In this document: piece after piece, positions 18,590 to 27,043 of the stretch
How the letters are laid out: every line of letters starts with the position of its first letter
Numbering within the stretch: the stretch's first letter is position 1
From: Sphingobacteriaceae bacterium
Lineage (GTDB): Bacteria; Bacteroidota; Bacteroidia; B-17B0; Aurantibacillaceae
DNA: 64,000 nt
Direction: 5' to 3'
Assembly (NCBI GenBank): GCA_002319075.1
Contig: NVQB01000001.1
Span: 4,898,001 to 4,962,000 of the forward strand
Position numbers and translations under genes: made by a program
Notes under the pieces: model-generated
What the model was told of the DNA's origin: nothing
The model's database searches: none
What the model saw: only the letters and a program-made list of their open reading frames with translations

Positions 18590-19081
18590 ATGAAAAAGAT
18601 AATTTGTTTTAGCGCCCTACTTATTTTATTTTTTTCATTCAGTCACCCTTTTTATTTGAGTGTTACCGATCTTAAATACAATAGAGCTGAGAAAGCACTG
18701 CAGGGTAGCGTTAAGGTTTTTATTAACGATCTTGAAGGCGCTTTAAAGAAGGCTCATGGACAAACTATTGATCTTATAAACCCTAGAGACACACTTAAAA
18801 TTCAAAAACTGCTGGAGGACTACCTTAAAAAACACCTTCTTCTTAAAATCAACGGACAACTAAAATCGTTCAATCTCCTGGGTTTTGAAAACGAGCAGGA
18901 AGCTATCTGGTTATATATAGAACTAAAAAATTGCTCATTCCCTAAGAAAATTGAAATAGAGAATACAGTGCTTTACGATCATATAAAAGATCAGACCAAC
19001 ATCATGCACCTGGAAGTGCAGGGTCAGAAAAAAAGTTTGAAAGTAAGTAATCCCGAAAAGCTTTCGGTTTTCGAATTTTAG
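18590..19081 (+). CDS. DUF6702 family protein
   Basis: 163 aa with an N-terminal signal or anchor (MKKIICFSALLILFFSFSHPF) followed by the family's start YLSVTDLKYN, VKVFINDLE and later INGQ and LYIELKN. The fold is probably beta-rich and extracytoplasmic. The function is unknown. In Bacteroidota DUF6702 commonly sits beside M1 peptidase and HupE/UreJ-like genes, as it does here, although in this genome it is divergent. With 43 bases between the two ATGs, the promoters must be compressed or lie inside the opposite coding region. Confidence 0.75.
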   Translation: MKKIICFSALLILFFSFSHPFYLSVTDLKYNRAEKALQGSVKVFINDLEGALKKAHGQTIDLINPRDTLKIQKLLEDYLKKHLLLKINGQLKSFNLLGFENEQEAIWLYIELKNCSFPKKIEIENTVLYDHIKDQTNIMHLEVQGQKKSLKVSNPEKLSVFEF

Positions 19082-19096
19082 AAGAACCAACCAGAC

Positions 19097-19510
19097 TTAG
19101 TTCATTCTTTTATAAAGTTCTTTGGATAGTAGTGTACCAGCAATAGCATAGCAATCGCGCAAACCCTCTTCATTATCGCCCTTTGGCGACCCAATCGCTT
19201 TTAGTTCAAATACGGTTAGTTCCTGGGCCATTTCGTTATAAAAGGAACATTCAATGACAATATACCGGGGGCTGCTCCAGCCAGCTGTATGATGGTGAGG
19301 CTCTTTAGCGGATATTTACTTTATTTAAGGAATACAATGCGTTTCTACATCCTGCAATCAGTTTGACATCTTCCTGACTTTGAATTTTAACACGCACAAA
19401 CCTCTACGAAACCCAGTTGACCCAATTTACACCGTTTTCGCGGATGCGTATTCAATATGGACAAAACAGAGAATTAAAAATGTTACGCAGTAGCGAAAGA
19501 ATTTGTGCAT
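19097..19510 (-). pseudogene. Decayed paralogue of the adjacent secreted-protein gene (19595-20260)
   Basis: This stretch has no long ORF, but translating the minus strand by hand shows gene remains. From an ATG at 19510 it reads MHKFFRYCVTFLILC, then EYASAKTV and a stop, a plausible signal peptide. After several in-frame stops, the same frame opens from 19315 and reads KEPHHHTAG, IVIECSFYN, CYAIAGTLL, KELYKRMN and a stop at 19097. The neighbour reads EDPHFHTGV, ITLECTFFD, CYEIAGKML, RDLTMRM in the same order. A gapless alignment over 68 residues gives about 22 identities by eye. The middle is shortened (the neighbour is 221 aa) and partly out of frame. It is therefore best read as a decayed tandem paralogue. 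Confidence 0.72.
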
Positions 19511-19594
19511 ACCTGAGGTTTATTGGGTTTATTTTCAAATGAACTCGAACTCGATCAAAACTAGATAAAAGAATTCTCAAACATACCCAACATG

Positions 19595-20260
19595 CTAGTC
19601 TTTTTTAAAATTTTGCTCGTCGTATTTGAGCATCCGCATTGTTAAATCTCTGGCCAGCATTTTACCGGCAATTTCATAGCATTCCTCGAAACGCTTCATC
19701 AAAACTTTTTGTTTCGATCCATAAGATGTTAGGGTATACCTCAATAAAAACTCGCCTTCTTTGTCAAAAAAAGTACACTCCAGTGTAATATTTGGAGGCA
19801 TGCCGTCGACACCAGTGTGAAAATGAGGGTCTTCGTGAAGTATTCTAATAAGTAAAAAGGGCAAGGGGTGGGTGGAATCTGCCTGCGCAAAAAGTCCAAT
19901 ATCTGCAGCATTTTTATTAAAAATTTCAGTGAACTTATTTTCCAGTTGCTTTCTTGGTAAGGTATTCCACTCATCAATCAGGGCACGCCCCTTTTTTTCG
20001 GAATAACTCCTTTTTATGTGATCTACAAAAGCTTGATCGTTTGGAAAACTGCATACTCTTTTAGAAGTGTAGTCAAACTTTATGACTAAGTCTCTAATTC
20101 CTTTAATAGCATGTATTTCGCCGGATACAACTTTAATTTCCCGGTTAAGTGTAATGCGCTTAGCACTACCCTTTACTAATACTGATTGGGCCTTCAAACC
20201 AGTGTTGGAGCTCAGAAAAAGCAAAACATTCAAAAATAATAATCTAGAAGGACGTATCAT
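19595..20260 (-). CDS. Secreted protein of unknown function
   Basis: 221 aa. The N-terminus is a signal peptide (MIRPSRLLFLNVLLFLSS, cleavage near GLKAQ). The rest is mixed alpha/beta with a conserved-looking C-terminal part (HEDPHFHTG, TLECTFFDKEG, EECYEIAGKMLARDL). I do not recognise a named family. Its C-terminal third is recognisable again in the decayed gene just downstream, so this family had at least two members here. It is divergent from the M23 peptidase gene across a 71-base stretch bounded by an exact inverted repeat. Confidence 0.7.
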   Translation of the reverse strand: MIRPSRLLFLNVLLFLSSNTGLKAQSVLVKGSAKRITLNREIKVVSGEIHAIKGIRDLVIKFDYTSKRVCSFPNDQAFVDHIKRSYSEKKGRALIDEWNTLPRKQLENKFTEIFNKNAADIGLFAQADSTHPLPFLLIRILHEDPHFHTGVDGMPPNITLECTFFDKEGEFLLRYTLTSYGSKQKVLMKRFEECYEIAGKMLARDLTMRMLKYDEQNFKKD

Positions 20261-20331
20261 TTTGGGAAATTAAATCCATAATTGTTAAAATTTACCCGAA
20301 AATCACCAAAATATGTAAAATATTTCCCAAA
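20261..20331. repeat. Inverted repeat bounding the divergent intergenic region
   Basis: TTTGGGAAAT (20261-20270) and ATTTCCCAAA (20322-20331) are exact reverse complements 51 bases apart. The left arm touches the start codon of the 19595-20260 gene. It may be a binding site pair for a regulator or a chance AT-rich match. Confidence 0.4.
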
Positions 20332-20367
20332 TGTTAATAACTTTAGGTCGTTCTTGCGAAATATCGT

Positions 20368-20397
20368 TTGCATTTTTTACTAAAAATCCAATCTTTG
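20368..20397 (+). promoter_or_regulatory. Predicted promoter of the M23 peptidase gene
   Basis: TTG (20368-20370), 19-base spacer, AATCTTTG (20390-20397; TAnnTTTG with one mismatch). It lies downstream of the ATG at 20331 and 14 bases before the TTG at 20412, so it favours the TTG start. Confidence 0.5.
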
Positions 20398-20411
20398 CAA
20401 CTCTTCAGAAA

Positions 20412-21386
20412 TTGAAAAAGTTAATTTACATATTATCAATTACTTGCATTGCATTTGCTAATCTAAATGCATCCAGATCTTATTTCCCGGATGACAGGAA
20501 CAAGCCGGGTGATGACAAGAAGAGCAAAGCTAAACGGGAAGATACCACCAAAATGGTTATCAACCAGGAAAACCTTGTTGCTGAAATCGGAGACGAAGAA
20601 ACTCCTGATACCAATCAAATCTTATTCCCGAGCCATGACTTGTACACAAGTTGGGATACAATGACTGCCCACCCCTATAATTTTAACCAGGCTTTTAAAG
20701 AAGACAGCGTAACTATTTATTTAACTCAGGGCGAAGACAATTGTTTTAAAATGCCTTTTAAAGGTGGACTTACCAGTTTATTTGGATGGAGAAAATACAG
20801 ACCTCATTATGGTACGGATATAGACCTGGAAACGGGAGACACGGTAGTTTCATGCTTTGATGGAATGGTGCGTGTGGCAAAAGCTTACCATGGTTATGGA
20901 AACTGCGTGATTGTTCGCCATAGAAATGGGCTTGAAACTGTATATGCCCACTTATCAAAAATACTAGTAGAGTCTGGTCAGAAAATTTCAGCGGGCGATC
21001 TCTTAGGTCTTGGCGGAAATACCGGCCATTCAACGGGAAGTCACCTTCATTTTGAATTCCGTTATCTAGGACAAGCTTTAGATACTCAGGATTTTATTGA
21101 TTACGAAAAAGGAGAGTTAAAATCGAACAGTTTTGTTCTCAGAAAATCTGATGTAGAAAACAAATACGATTTACGCGCTCTTCACAACCGTCACAAGAGT
21201 GATTTAATGGCCCGTAAAAAAGGCGGCAAGAAATATCCAGTGAAAGGTGGCACTTATAAAGTTAGATCTGGAGATACTTTAGGAGCCATTGCCAGAAAAA
21301 GTGGAACTTCTGTTAAGATGTTGTGTCGTAAAAACGGATTAAAACCAACTTCAAAATTAAGAATCGGCCAACGTCTTAAGGTATAG
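20412..21386 (+). CDS. M23 family metallopeptidase with C-terminal LysM domain
   Basis: 324 aa if started at TTG 20412, which gives the classic signal peptide MKKLIYILSITCIAFANLNA. The longer reading from ATG 20331 would place 27 odd residues in front of it and would start upstream of the predicted promoter. The lysostaphin-like peptidase domain carries the zinc ligands in HYGTDID and HLHFEFR plus YAHLSK. A single LysM repeat closes the protein (YKVRSGDTLGAIARKSGTS, LRIGQRLKV). Role: cutting or remodelling of peptidoglycan cross-links in the periplasm, with LysM holding it on the wall. The region between signal peptide and peptidase is charged and probably a linker. Confidence 0.87.
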   Translation: MKKLIYILSITCIAFANLNASRSYFPDDRNKPGDDKKSKAKREDTTKMVINQENLVAEIGDEETPDTNQILFPSHDLYTSWDTMTAHPYNFNQAFKEDSVTIYLTQGEDNCFKMPFKGGLTSLFGWRKYRPHYGTDIDLETGDTVVSCFDGMVRVAKAYHGYGNCVIVRHRNGLETVYAHLSKILVESGQKISAGDLLGLGGNTGHSTGSHLHFEFRYLGQALDTQDFIDYEKGELKSNSFVLRKSDVENKYDLRALHNRHKSDLMARKKGGKKYPVKGGTYKVRSGDTLGAIARKSGTSVKMLCRKNGLKPTSKLRIGQRLKV

Positions 21387-21501
21387 TGAAAATCTCATTT
21401 ATTTAATTAGGAGTTTTCTTTTTGTCAATTCTCTGAGTATTTAACATCTATACTTATTTTGTTGACGTAAATGCTTTTGATAGCTCAAAATCACCCGTAG
21501 C

Positions 21502-21684
21502 ATGCATGAAGAATTGAATCGTAAACAGGAACTGCTCAATAGCCTTTCAAATTCTTTAAAAACAGAGTTAAAAAATCCGCACTTAAGCTTTATAAGAAAA
21601 ACTTACCTGAAAGAGAAGATTGAACTGATAAAGGGAATATCGAACTCTAAAACTCCCCGGAATAAGTCTGATTTTAAAATTTAA
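21502..21684 (+). CDS. Small basic protein, hypothetical
   Basis: 60 aa, rich in Lys, Asn, Ser and Leu, predicted helical (RKQELLNSLSNSLKTELKN), with no signal peptide. It stands alone after the M23 gene, and its last 11 bases overlap the end of the convergent LRR gene. No family is recognised. The case for coding rests only on the clean ATG, the open frame and a composition fitting a small helical protein, so it could be spurious. Confidence 0.35.
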   Translation: MHEELNRKQELLNSLSNSLKTELKNPHLSFIRKTYLKEKIELIKGISNSKTPRNKSDFKI

Positions 21685-22531
21685 CCTCACACCCTGGAAG
21701 CATTGCTCTTATAATCTCTATTTCTTCCGCATCAATAGGATTACCTCTTAAATCAAGCAGCATTAAATTTTCGAGCTGAGAAATGGTAGAAGGCAGCTTG
21801 GTGAGTTTATTACCCCGTAAAGAAATAAGGCGCAGTTTTGGAGATTTATAAATGTCAAACGGGACAGTTTTAAGTGGATTGTTTTCAACAATTAAAACTT
21901 CAAGATTTGGAAGGCGTTCAAAGTGTTTGCTTAGGTAATGTGTATTAGTGTTTGAAATATTAAGATAGTTTAAGGACGAGAGGGCAAAGAGTTGCTTAGG
22001 TAAGCTGTCCATAATGCAGTTTTCAATAGAAACATCCTGCAGTTTTTTCAAAAATTTAAAAGTCGTTGGAAGTTTTAAAGTATCATCGGTGTTTCCAAAT
22101 TTAAAGCTTTGAAGCTTGCTTAAGTAGGCAATTTGTGCGGGAATACTATCGATAGTAGTGTGCTGTAGATCAAGATAGGCCAAGTTGTAAAGGCCTTTCG
22201 TTGGTGGGAAAGTGCTTAACTTATTGTTGTAAGAGGCAAAATACAGAAGATTAAACAGAGATTCAAAATTCCTTGGATAAGTTGTTACTTCGTTTCCGCT
22301 TAATTTAAGTGCCTGAAGATCGGTTAAAGCCGCGAGTTTATCATAAACTTTGAGTTCAAGTTTTTGGTAACTTAAATCCATCTTATAAACCTTTTTTTGA
22401 ACTTTTAATGCTTCTTTCAAGTCGGTGTATACCTGGCTTCCCATAGGACCATACTTATCGAATTCTTTCTGCGCTGATACAACAAGAACCTGGAGTACCA
22501 AGAAATTAAAAACAAAGAATCTGCTAATCAT
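21674..22531 (-). CDS. Secreted leucine-rich repeat protein
   Basis: 285 aa from the ATG at 22531, which opens a signal peptide (MISRFFVFNFLVLQVLVVSAQ); the longer reading starts at TTG 22585. Eight or so LRRs of the 22-24 residue bacterial type follow, with repeats such as LQALKLSGNEVTTYP, LEVLIVENNPLKTVP, LRLISLRGNKLTKLP and LMLLDLRGNPIDAEE. LRR proteins bind other proteins. No catalytic domain or T9SS tail is present, so it is likely periplasmic or released. It follows a short unknown secreted-protein gene on the same strand (65 bases apart) and may be in an operon with it. Confidence 0.83.
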   Translation of the reverse strand: MISRFFVFNFLVLQVLVVSAQKEFDKYGPMGSQVYTDLKEALKVQKKVYKMDLSYQKLELKVYDKLAALTDLQALKLSGNEVTTYPRNFESLFNLLYFASYNNKLSTFPPTKGLYNLAYLDLQHTTIDSIPAQIAYLSKLQSFKFGNTDDTLKLPTTFKFLKKLQDVSIENCIMDSLPKQLFALSSLNYLNISNTNTHYLSKHFERLPNLEVLIVENNPLKTVPFDIYKSPKLRLISLRGNKLTKLPSTISQLENLMLLDLRGNPIDAEEIEIIRAMLPGCEVKF

Positions 22532-22595
22532 CTTACTAAAGTATGTTTTAATTTGAGGATTTAAAAATTCGACCGTAAAATTCAACGATCCACAT

Positions 22596-23162
22596 CTATT
22601 TTAACTCCTGCATATGGGATGTGAAGCGGGTGATAAGATCTTTACTTATACCTTCGATTTCACCATCTGCGGCCTTTAAGGCTTTTCCGGAGTTTTTAAG
22701 ATCGTACCTGATTATCTGGTTATTATCGATGTAATATTCATTACTGAGGTCCGTAATTAGGGGCCATTTATTTACATCCGTATTTCCTTTATGATCGGTA
22801 TTAAATAGCAGGTATTTTTCGTATTCGGCGTATTCTTTTTCATTCACAGGCTCTTTCATTACAATGTGTTTTGCACGCACAAATAATAAAGAATCAGCCT
22901 CTATGTAATAGAAATAATCATTGTAAGCAAATTCGTCGGCGCTGTGTGTAGTAATCAGCACCAATTTGTTTTTCATGTAATACCCGGTAACAGTTCCTCC
23001 TGGAGTACGTTTGCCTTCCAGCTGTTTTTCTTTGAGGGCATTACTCTTGTATTTTTCACTTATAAGGTTCGTATAATTATCTATGCTTTTAAAATTCGGA
23101 GTCTGTGCATTCGAAGTCAGTATTAACACAAGAAATGGGATTATACTACAGCAAAATTTCAT
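22596..23162 (-). CDS. Secreted protein of unknown function
   Basis: 188 aa. Signal peptide MKFCCSIIPFLVLILTSNAQ, then a mixed charged domain with GGTVTGYYMKNKLVLITT and YFYYIEADSLLFVRAKH, which reads as antiparallel beta strands. No family is recognised. It is 12 bases downstream of the HMG-CoA lyase gene on the same strand, so it probably shares that operon's transcript, though a metabolic link is not evident. Confidence 0.65.
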   Translation of the reverse strand: MKFCCSIIPFLVLILTSNAQTPNFKSIDNYTNLISEKYKSNALKEKQLEGKRTPGGTVTGYYMKNKLVLITTHSADEFAYNDYFYYIEADSLLFVRAKHIVMKEPVNEKEYAEYEKYLLFNTDHKGNTDVNKWPLITDLSNEYYIDNNQIIRYDLKNSGKALKAADGEIEGISKDLITRFTSHMQELK

Positions 23163-23174
23163 GTAAATACCGGC

Positions 23175-24032
23175 TTAATGATAAGCGTTAAAAACTTTCC
23201 AGCTCATTTCGTAGGCTTTGTTAAGCGCGTCTTTGTCCAGACTAAGATCTATCTTATTTATGATAGAATAATTTTCAAGTTCCTCCGTTGCAATATTTCC
23301 TGTTAAATCATCGGCCGCCATCGGACAACCACCAAAACCATGAATAGCCACATCAAAGTTACGACAACCGCTTTCGTATGCAGCGCGGATCTTTTCCTGA
23401 GATTTATTTTGGGTTGAGTGGAGGTGAGCACCCAAAGTGACGTTTTTAAGTTCAGGTAAAAGTGTAGAAAAAAGCTGCTTGATACTTTCAGGAGTCGAAG
23501 AGCCAGTGGTATCTGCCAAGGCAATGTCATTAATGCCAAGACTAGTTAATTTTCTTGACCATTCGATTGCAATTTCCGGATTCCAGGCATCGCCGTATGG
23601 ATTTCCGAAGGCCATAGAAATATAAACCAATAATTTTTTATTATGTTTTTGGCAAAGACTTTGAATTTCTTCCACACGCGCCAGTGATTCTGTAATAGAA
23701 GAATTGGTATTGCGTTGCTGAAAAGTCTCAGAAATGGAAAAAGGAAATCCTAAATAAGCAATCTCGTCAAAATTACAGGCATCTTGCGCACCGCGGGCGT
23801 TTGCTATAATAGCAAGAAGCTTGCTTTTGGTGGTTGCAAGATCGAGTTGTTTAAGAACCTCTGCTGTATCCTGCAGTTGGGGAATTGCTTTTGGAGAAAC
23901 AAAACTTCCAAAATCAATGGTTTTAAATCCAACCTTTAATAACTGGTTTATATATTCAGCTTTCAAGTGGGTTGGAATCTGCTGTTTGATGCCTTGCATG
24001 GCATCGCGGGGGCACTCGGTGATATGGATCAT
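23175..24032 (-). CDS. Hydroxymethylglutaryl-CoA lyase
   Basis: 285 aa, TIM-barrel of the HMGL-like/DRE-TIM family. The N-terminal ITECPRDAMQG corresponds to the catalytic RDG/RDxxQ motif, ADTTGSSTP lies in the middle, HLHSTQ is the metal-binding HxH, and the HMG-CoA lyase signature GFGGCPMA with its catalytic Cys is at about 230-240. Reaction: HMG-CoA to acetoacetate and acetyl-CoA, the last step of leucine breakdown. Its ATG follows the pyrD stop by one base (TGATATG), so translation is probably coupled, although the two enzymes belong to unrelated pathways. Confidence 0.88.
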   Translation of the reverse strand: MIHITECPRDAMQGIKQQIPTHLKAEYINQLLKVGFKTIDFGSFVSPKAIPQLQDTAEVLKQLDLATTKSKLLAIIANARGAQDACNFDEIAYLGFPFSISETFQQRNTNSSITESLARVEEIQSLCQKHNKKLLVYISMAFGNPYGDAWNPEIAIEWSRKLTSLGINDIALADTTGSSTPESIKQLFSTLLPELKNVTLGAHLHSTQNKSQEKIRAAYESGCRNFDVAIHGFGGCPMAADDLTGNIATEELENYSIINKIDLSLDKDALNKAYEMSWKVFNAYH

Positions 24033-24033
24033 A

Positions 24034-25053
24034 TCAGTTTTTTATTAATTTTTTGTTGATGTCTTTTATTAACTGCGGACCATAATAAATAAAGCCTGTG
24101 TAAAGTTGAATAAGATCTGCGCCGGCGTCTATTTTCTCCAAAGCGTCGTCTGCATTGTGAATTCCTCCAACACCAATCACTGGAAAAGCATTGTTTGATT
24201 TCTGTTTTAAGTAACGAATTACTTCTGTGCTTCTTTTCGTTAAAGGTTTTCCACTTAAGCCTCCCATTCCAATTTTTTCAATTTCTGAAGAATCGTAGCT
24301 TAATCCATCGCGGCTTATAGTAGTATTGGTAGCAATGATTCCCGCTATCTTTGTCTGCTTTACAATATCAATAATATCGTCTAGCTGCGTATTTGTTAGA
24401 TCGGGAGCGATTTTTAGGAGAATAGGTTTCGGTGTGTTTTTTTTACTATTTAGTTCTTGTAAGGTATTCAGTAGTTTGGTTAAGGGTTCTTTTTCCTGTA
24501 GATCTCTTAAGTTTGGTGTATTTGGTGAAGAAACATTTACCACAAAATAGTCTACCACATCAAATAATTCGTTAAATCCTATAATATAGTCATCTACCGC
24601 ATTTTCGTTAGGCGTAATTTTGTTTTTACCAATGTTACCACCAATGATCAGACTTTTGTCTTTTCGATTTTTTAGTCTCTTTGCCGCATCCACAACACCG
24701 TGGTTATTAAAACCCATGCGGTTAATCAGCGCTTCGTTTTTTGGAAGACGGAACAGGCGTGGTTGATCATTGCCCGGTTGAGGTTTAGGAGTAACGGTTC
24801 CTATTTCAATAAAACCAAAGCCCAGATCTCCTAATTCGTTAAATGCTATGGCGTCTTTATCGAGTCCGGCAGCTAAACCCACCGGATTTTTAAAGTTTAA
24901 TCCAAACACTGTTCTTTTTAACGAAGGGTGTTCTTTCTTAAAAAAAAGACCGCCAATGGAGCTAAAAGTTGGAAATTTTAGAAGTGAAAACGTGAGGTGA
25001 TGCGCTTTTTCAGGCGCTAAACGAAAAAGGAAAGCCTTTAATAGTTGATACAT
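24034..25053 (-). CDS. pyrD: Dihydroorotate dehydrogenase (quinone), class 2
   Basis: 339 aa. Class 2 features: the N-terminal membrane-associating helices ([19 protein letters not shown]), then the FMN barrel with [37 protein letters not shown] (catalytic Ser), [13 protein letters not shown] and [17 protein letters not shown]. It oxidises dihydroorotate to orotate with electron transfer to the quinone pool, the fourth step of pyrimidine synthesis, at the inner membrane. It is the first gene of a probable pyrD-HMGCL operon. Confidence 0.95.
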   Translation of the reverse strand: MYQLLKAFLFRLAPEKAHHLTFSLLKFPTFSSIGGLFFKKEHPSLKRTVFGLNFKNPVGLAAGLDKDAIAFNELGDLGFGFIEIGTVTPKPQPGNDQPRLFRLPKNEALINRMGFNNHGVVDAAKRLKNRKDKSLIIGGNIGKNKITPNENAVDDYIIGFNELFDVVDYFVVNVSSPNTPNLRDLQEKEPLTKLLNTLQELNSKKNTPKPILLKIAPDLTNTQLDDIIDIVKQTKIAGIIATNTTISRDGLSYDSSEIEKIGMGGLSGKPLTKRSTEVIRYLKQKSNNAFPVIGVGGIHNADDALEKIDAGADLIQLYTGFIYYGPQLIKDINKKLIKN

Positions 25054-25163
25054 GCGGCATTAAAATTAGGGTTAATTCCGATACCTAAATTGATTAACAA
25101 TTGAAATGTTAAGAAAAAACTTGTCTTTTTTGTGTTTTTTTACATTTTGAATTAAAAAAAATG

Positions 25164-25171
25164 TATTTTTG
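25164..25171 (+). promoter_or_regulatory. -7 promoter box (TATTTTTG)
   Basis: Exact TAnnTTTG match ending 33 bases before the ATG at 25205. The nearest TTG is only 14 bases upstream, shorter than the usual spacer, so the -33 element is unclear. Confidence 0.5.
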
Positions 25172-25204
25172 CTCCCAAATTATAAAAAATAAAATTCAAA
25201 CAAA

Positions 25205-25474
25205 ATGAAAAAAGTATTATCAATCATTGCTGTTGCTGCTATGACAACTGCATTTGTAGCTTGTGGTCCTTCTAAAGAAGAAATGGAAAAAACCGAGCAA
25301 CTAAAACAAGATTCTATTGCTGCTGTTGAAAAAGCTAAGCAAGATTCTATGGCTGCAGCAGTAGCTGAGCAAGAGAAAATGGCTCAAGAAGCTGCTGAAA
25401 AAATGAAACAAGATTCAATCCGTATGGCTGATTCTGTTGCTGCTGCTTCTCACAAAGGTGGAAAAAAACACTAA
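25205..25474 (+). CDS. Small lipoprotein with KQDSxxAA heptad-like repeats
   Basis: 89 aa. Signal with a lipobox (TTAFVAC; Cys at residue 20), then a helix made of repeats KQDSIAA, KQDSMAA, KQDSIRMADSVAA rich in Ala, Glu, Lys and Met, predicted as a coiled coil, ending in KGGKKH. It is anchored by lipid, probably to the outer membrane or the periplasmic face, and rod-like; a Lpp-like spacer is one possibility, but that is inference from shape only. It has its own promoter box and a strong terminator, so it is a monocistronic unit, as is usual for abundant small lipoproteins. Confidence 0.8.
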   Translation: MKKVLSIIAVAAMTTAFVACGPSKEEMEKTEQLKQDSIAAVEKAKQDSMAAAVAEQEKMAQEAAEKMKQDSIRMADSVAAASHKGGKKH

Positions 25475-25495
25475 TTAATAGCAGAAACTTTTAAA

Positions 25496-25526
25496 AACCT
25501 TTAACCAAAAGTTAAAGGTTTTTTTT
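25496..25526 (+). terminator. Intrinsic terminator of the small lipoprotein gene
   Basis: 10-bp arms AACCTTTAAC (25496-25505) and GTTAAAGGTT (25511-25520), five-base loop, then six T's. Confidence 0.9.
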
Positions 25527-25582
25527 GTGCCTTTATCGCCCACAAACTTTCAGCAAACTAAAATGAAAAGGAATGAAATGGA

Positions 25583-27043
25583 CTATTTAGCGAGCGTGCT
25601 CAAAAAATCAACGAGCTTTAAGGTAGCAATGGTATCCGTATCACAATAGCTGATCAATTGTGTTTTTAAAAATTCTTTCTCCACTTCATTTTCTGCCATA
25701 CGGTATTGCTCAAAGTAATTCATAGCTTCCAGTCCCGAAGTTATGGTTGTATATTCAATATCCTTTAATAGAATAGCCGACACCACCTTTAAAGAAAAAT
25801 TACTTTTAAAGGCTGGATTATAGTAAGCCAATTCGATAAAAATCTCAAAGACGTCTACCAGTTTGGTTTTTAATTCACCCAGTTCGGTGGCGTATTCGGG
25901 AAAGCGGTGGATAAGCGAATTTATAACGCTTACTTCCATTGTTTTATCAAACACCACAACAGTGGGGTAGTCTTTCGAAAGTTTAACCAGTTGTTCTGCG
26001 AAAAGTTTCCTTTCATCCTCAGAATGCCCGGCAAAAAAGTGTGAGGCCTGCTTGCCATCATAAAAACAAACTAAAAAAGGAATTTGTTCAAAAGGTTTGG
26101 TTCCCGGTAGTTGAGGTATAGCCGAACTCCAGATCTCCATGTCCATAGAAATACAGGGCTCTTTTATCCTTAGTAAAAATTCGCGTATCTTATCCCGGTC
26201 TATAATAGACTCATTGCTAACAAACGACTTTTTAATTTTTAAAGCAGCAGGTTTCTCAATCAAATCATCTGTAACCTGCTCAATAGTTTTTATGCCTGCG
26301 TTATACCATTCAAACAATTTGTTTTTATCGATATAGGGAAGATTAAAAATACTATTTTCAGTAACTGTGTCTTTCCAGCAAGTGCCGAAATAATCGCACT
26401 GGTAAGGACGAAAACACTGTTTACCAATAGACACATTAGGGATAACATTTTGCTCCAGCACGCTATGTGCGGCTTTAATCTGATGTTCGAAGTAAGCGAA
26501 ATTTTCCTCTGCCTTAAGTTTTACACTTCGTTTTCTAAACAATTTTTTAGGGTCAAGATTCTCCCCGCGAATGTAGTCAGGGTTCAATGTTACCAGGAAA
26601 AGATCATCAAACTTCTCTAATGAATTTTTAAGAATATAATATTGCAGATACGCATCCTTTAAATAAGTTTCTGAAATCTTCATAGAACTTTTTACTTCGT
26701 AGGCAGTATACTTTCCTTCAAAAAAAGTAAGAATATCCACCATAATAAGCACACCGTTAAAAATGAAAGTAGCTTCGTAAATTACTTCTGTTTTATTTTC
26801 AATCAGTGTTTTGGTAAGTTCTGCTCCTGCTGTAGAACCTTTTGCTTCTTTAGAAACATCAATTCCTCCCGGAAAAAGTTGTTGGGCAAAATACCCTACG
26901 TCGTGGCCTCTTTTAAAAGTAAGCTGTTTGTCAACACTTAGCTTATCTCTTAAATAAGGATGATTTTTATAAAAGAAAAAAGCTTTCGAACACTGTTCAA
27001 ATTTTATAAAGGACGATTTGCTAATTGCGTAAGTACTGCTCAT
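25583..27043 (-). CDS. DUF2779 protein: Cas4-like nuclease fused to DEDD-type exonuclease-like domain
   Basis: 486 aa, cytoplasmic. The N-terminal half has RecB/Cas4-type nuclease features: H48 in KRGHDVG, D103 in VDIL, E116 and K118 in YEVKSS. Four Cys (C18, C210, C216, C222 in QCFRPYQCDYFGTCW) are arranged as in Cas4/AddB iron-sulfur proteins. The C-terminal half (DUF2779) begins with an acidic motif MDMEIW (D301, E303) and ends with YCDTD (Y466, D470), a pattern like DEDDy 3'-5' exonucleases. Substrate and pathway are unknown. It is not next to cas, addAB or other repair genes. The motif assignments are my reading; the family call is fairly sure. Confidence 0.72.
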   Translation of the reverse strand: MSSTYAISKSSFIKFEQCSKAFFFYKNHPYLRDKLSVDKQLTFKRGHDVGYFAQQLFPGGIDVSKEAKGSTAGAELTKTLIENKTEVIYEATFIFNGVLIMVDILTFFEGKYTAYEVKSSMKISETYLKDAYLQYYILKNSLEKFDDLFLVTLNPDYIRGENLDPKKLFRKRSVKLKAEENFAYFEHQIKAAHSVLEQNVIPNVSIGKQCFRPYQCDYFGTCWKDTVTENSIFNLPYIDKNKLFEWYNAGIKTIEQVTDDLIEKPAALKIKKSFVSNESIIDRDKIREFLLRIKEPCISMDMEIWSSAIPQLPGTKPFEQIPFLVCFYDGKQASHFFAGHSEDERKLFAEQLVKLSKDYPTVVVFDKTMEVSVINSLIHRFPEYATELGELKTKLVDVFEIFIELAYYNPAFKSNFSLKVVSAILLKDIEYTTITSGLEAMNYFEQYRMAENEVEKEFLKTQLISYCDTDTIATLKLVDFLSTLAK

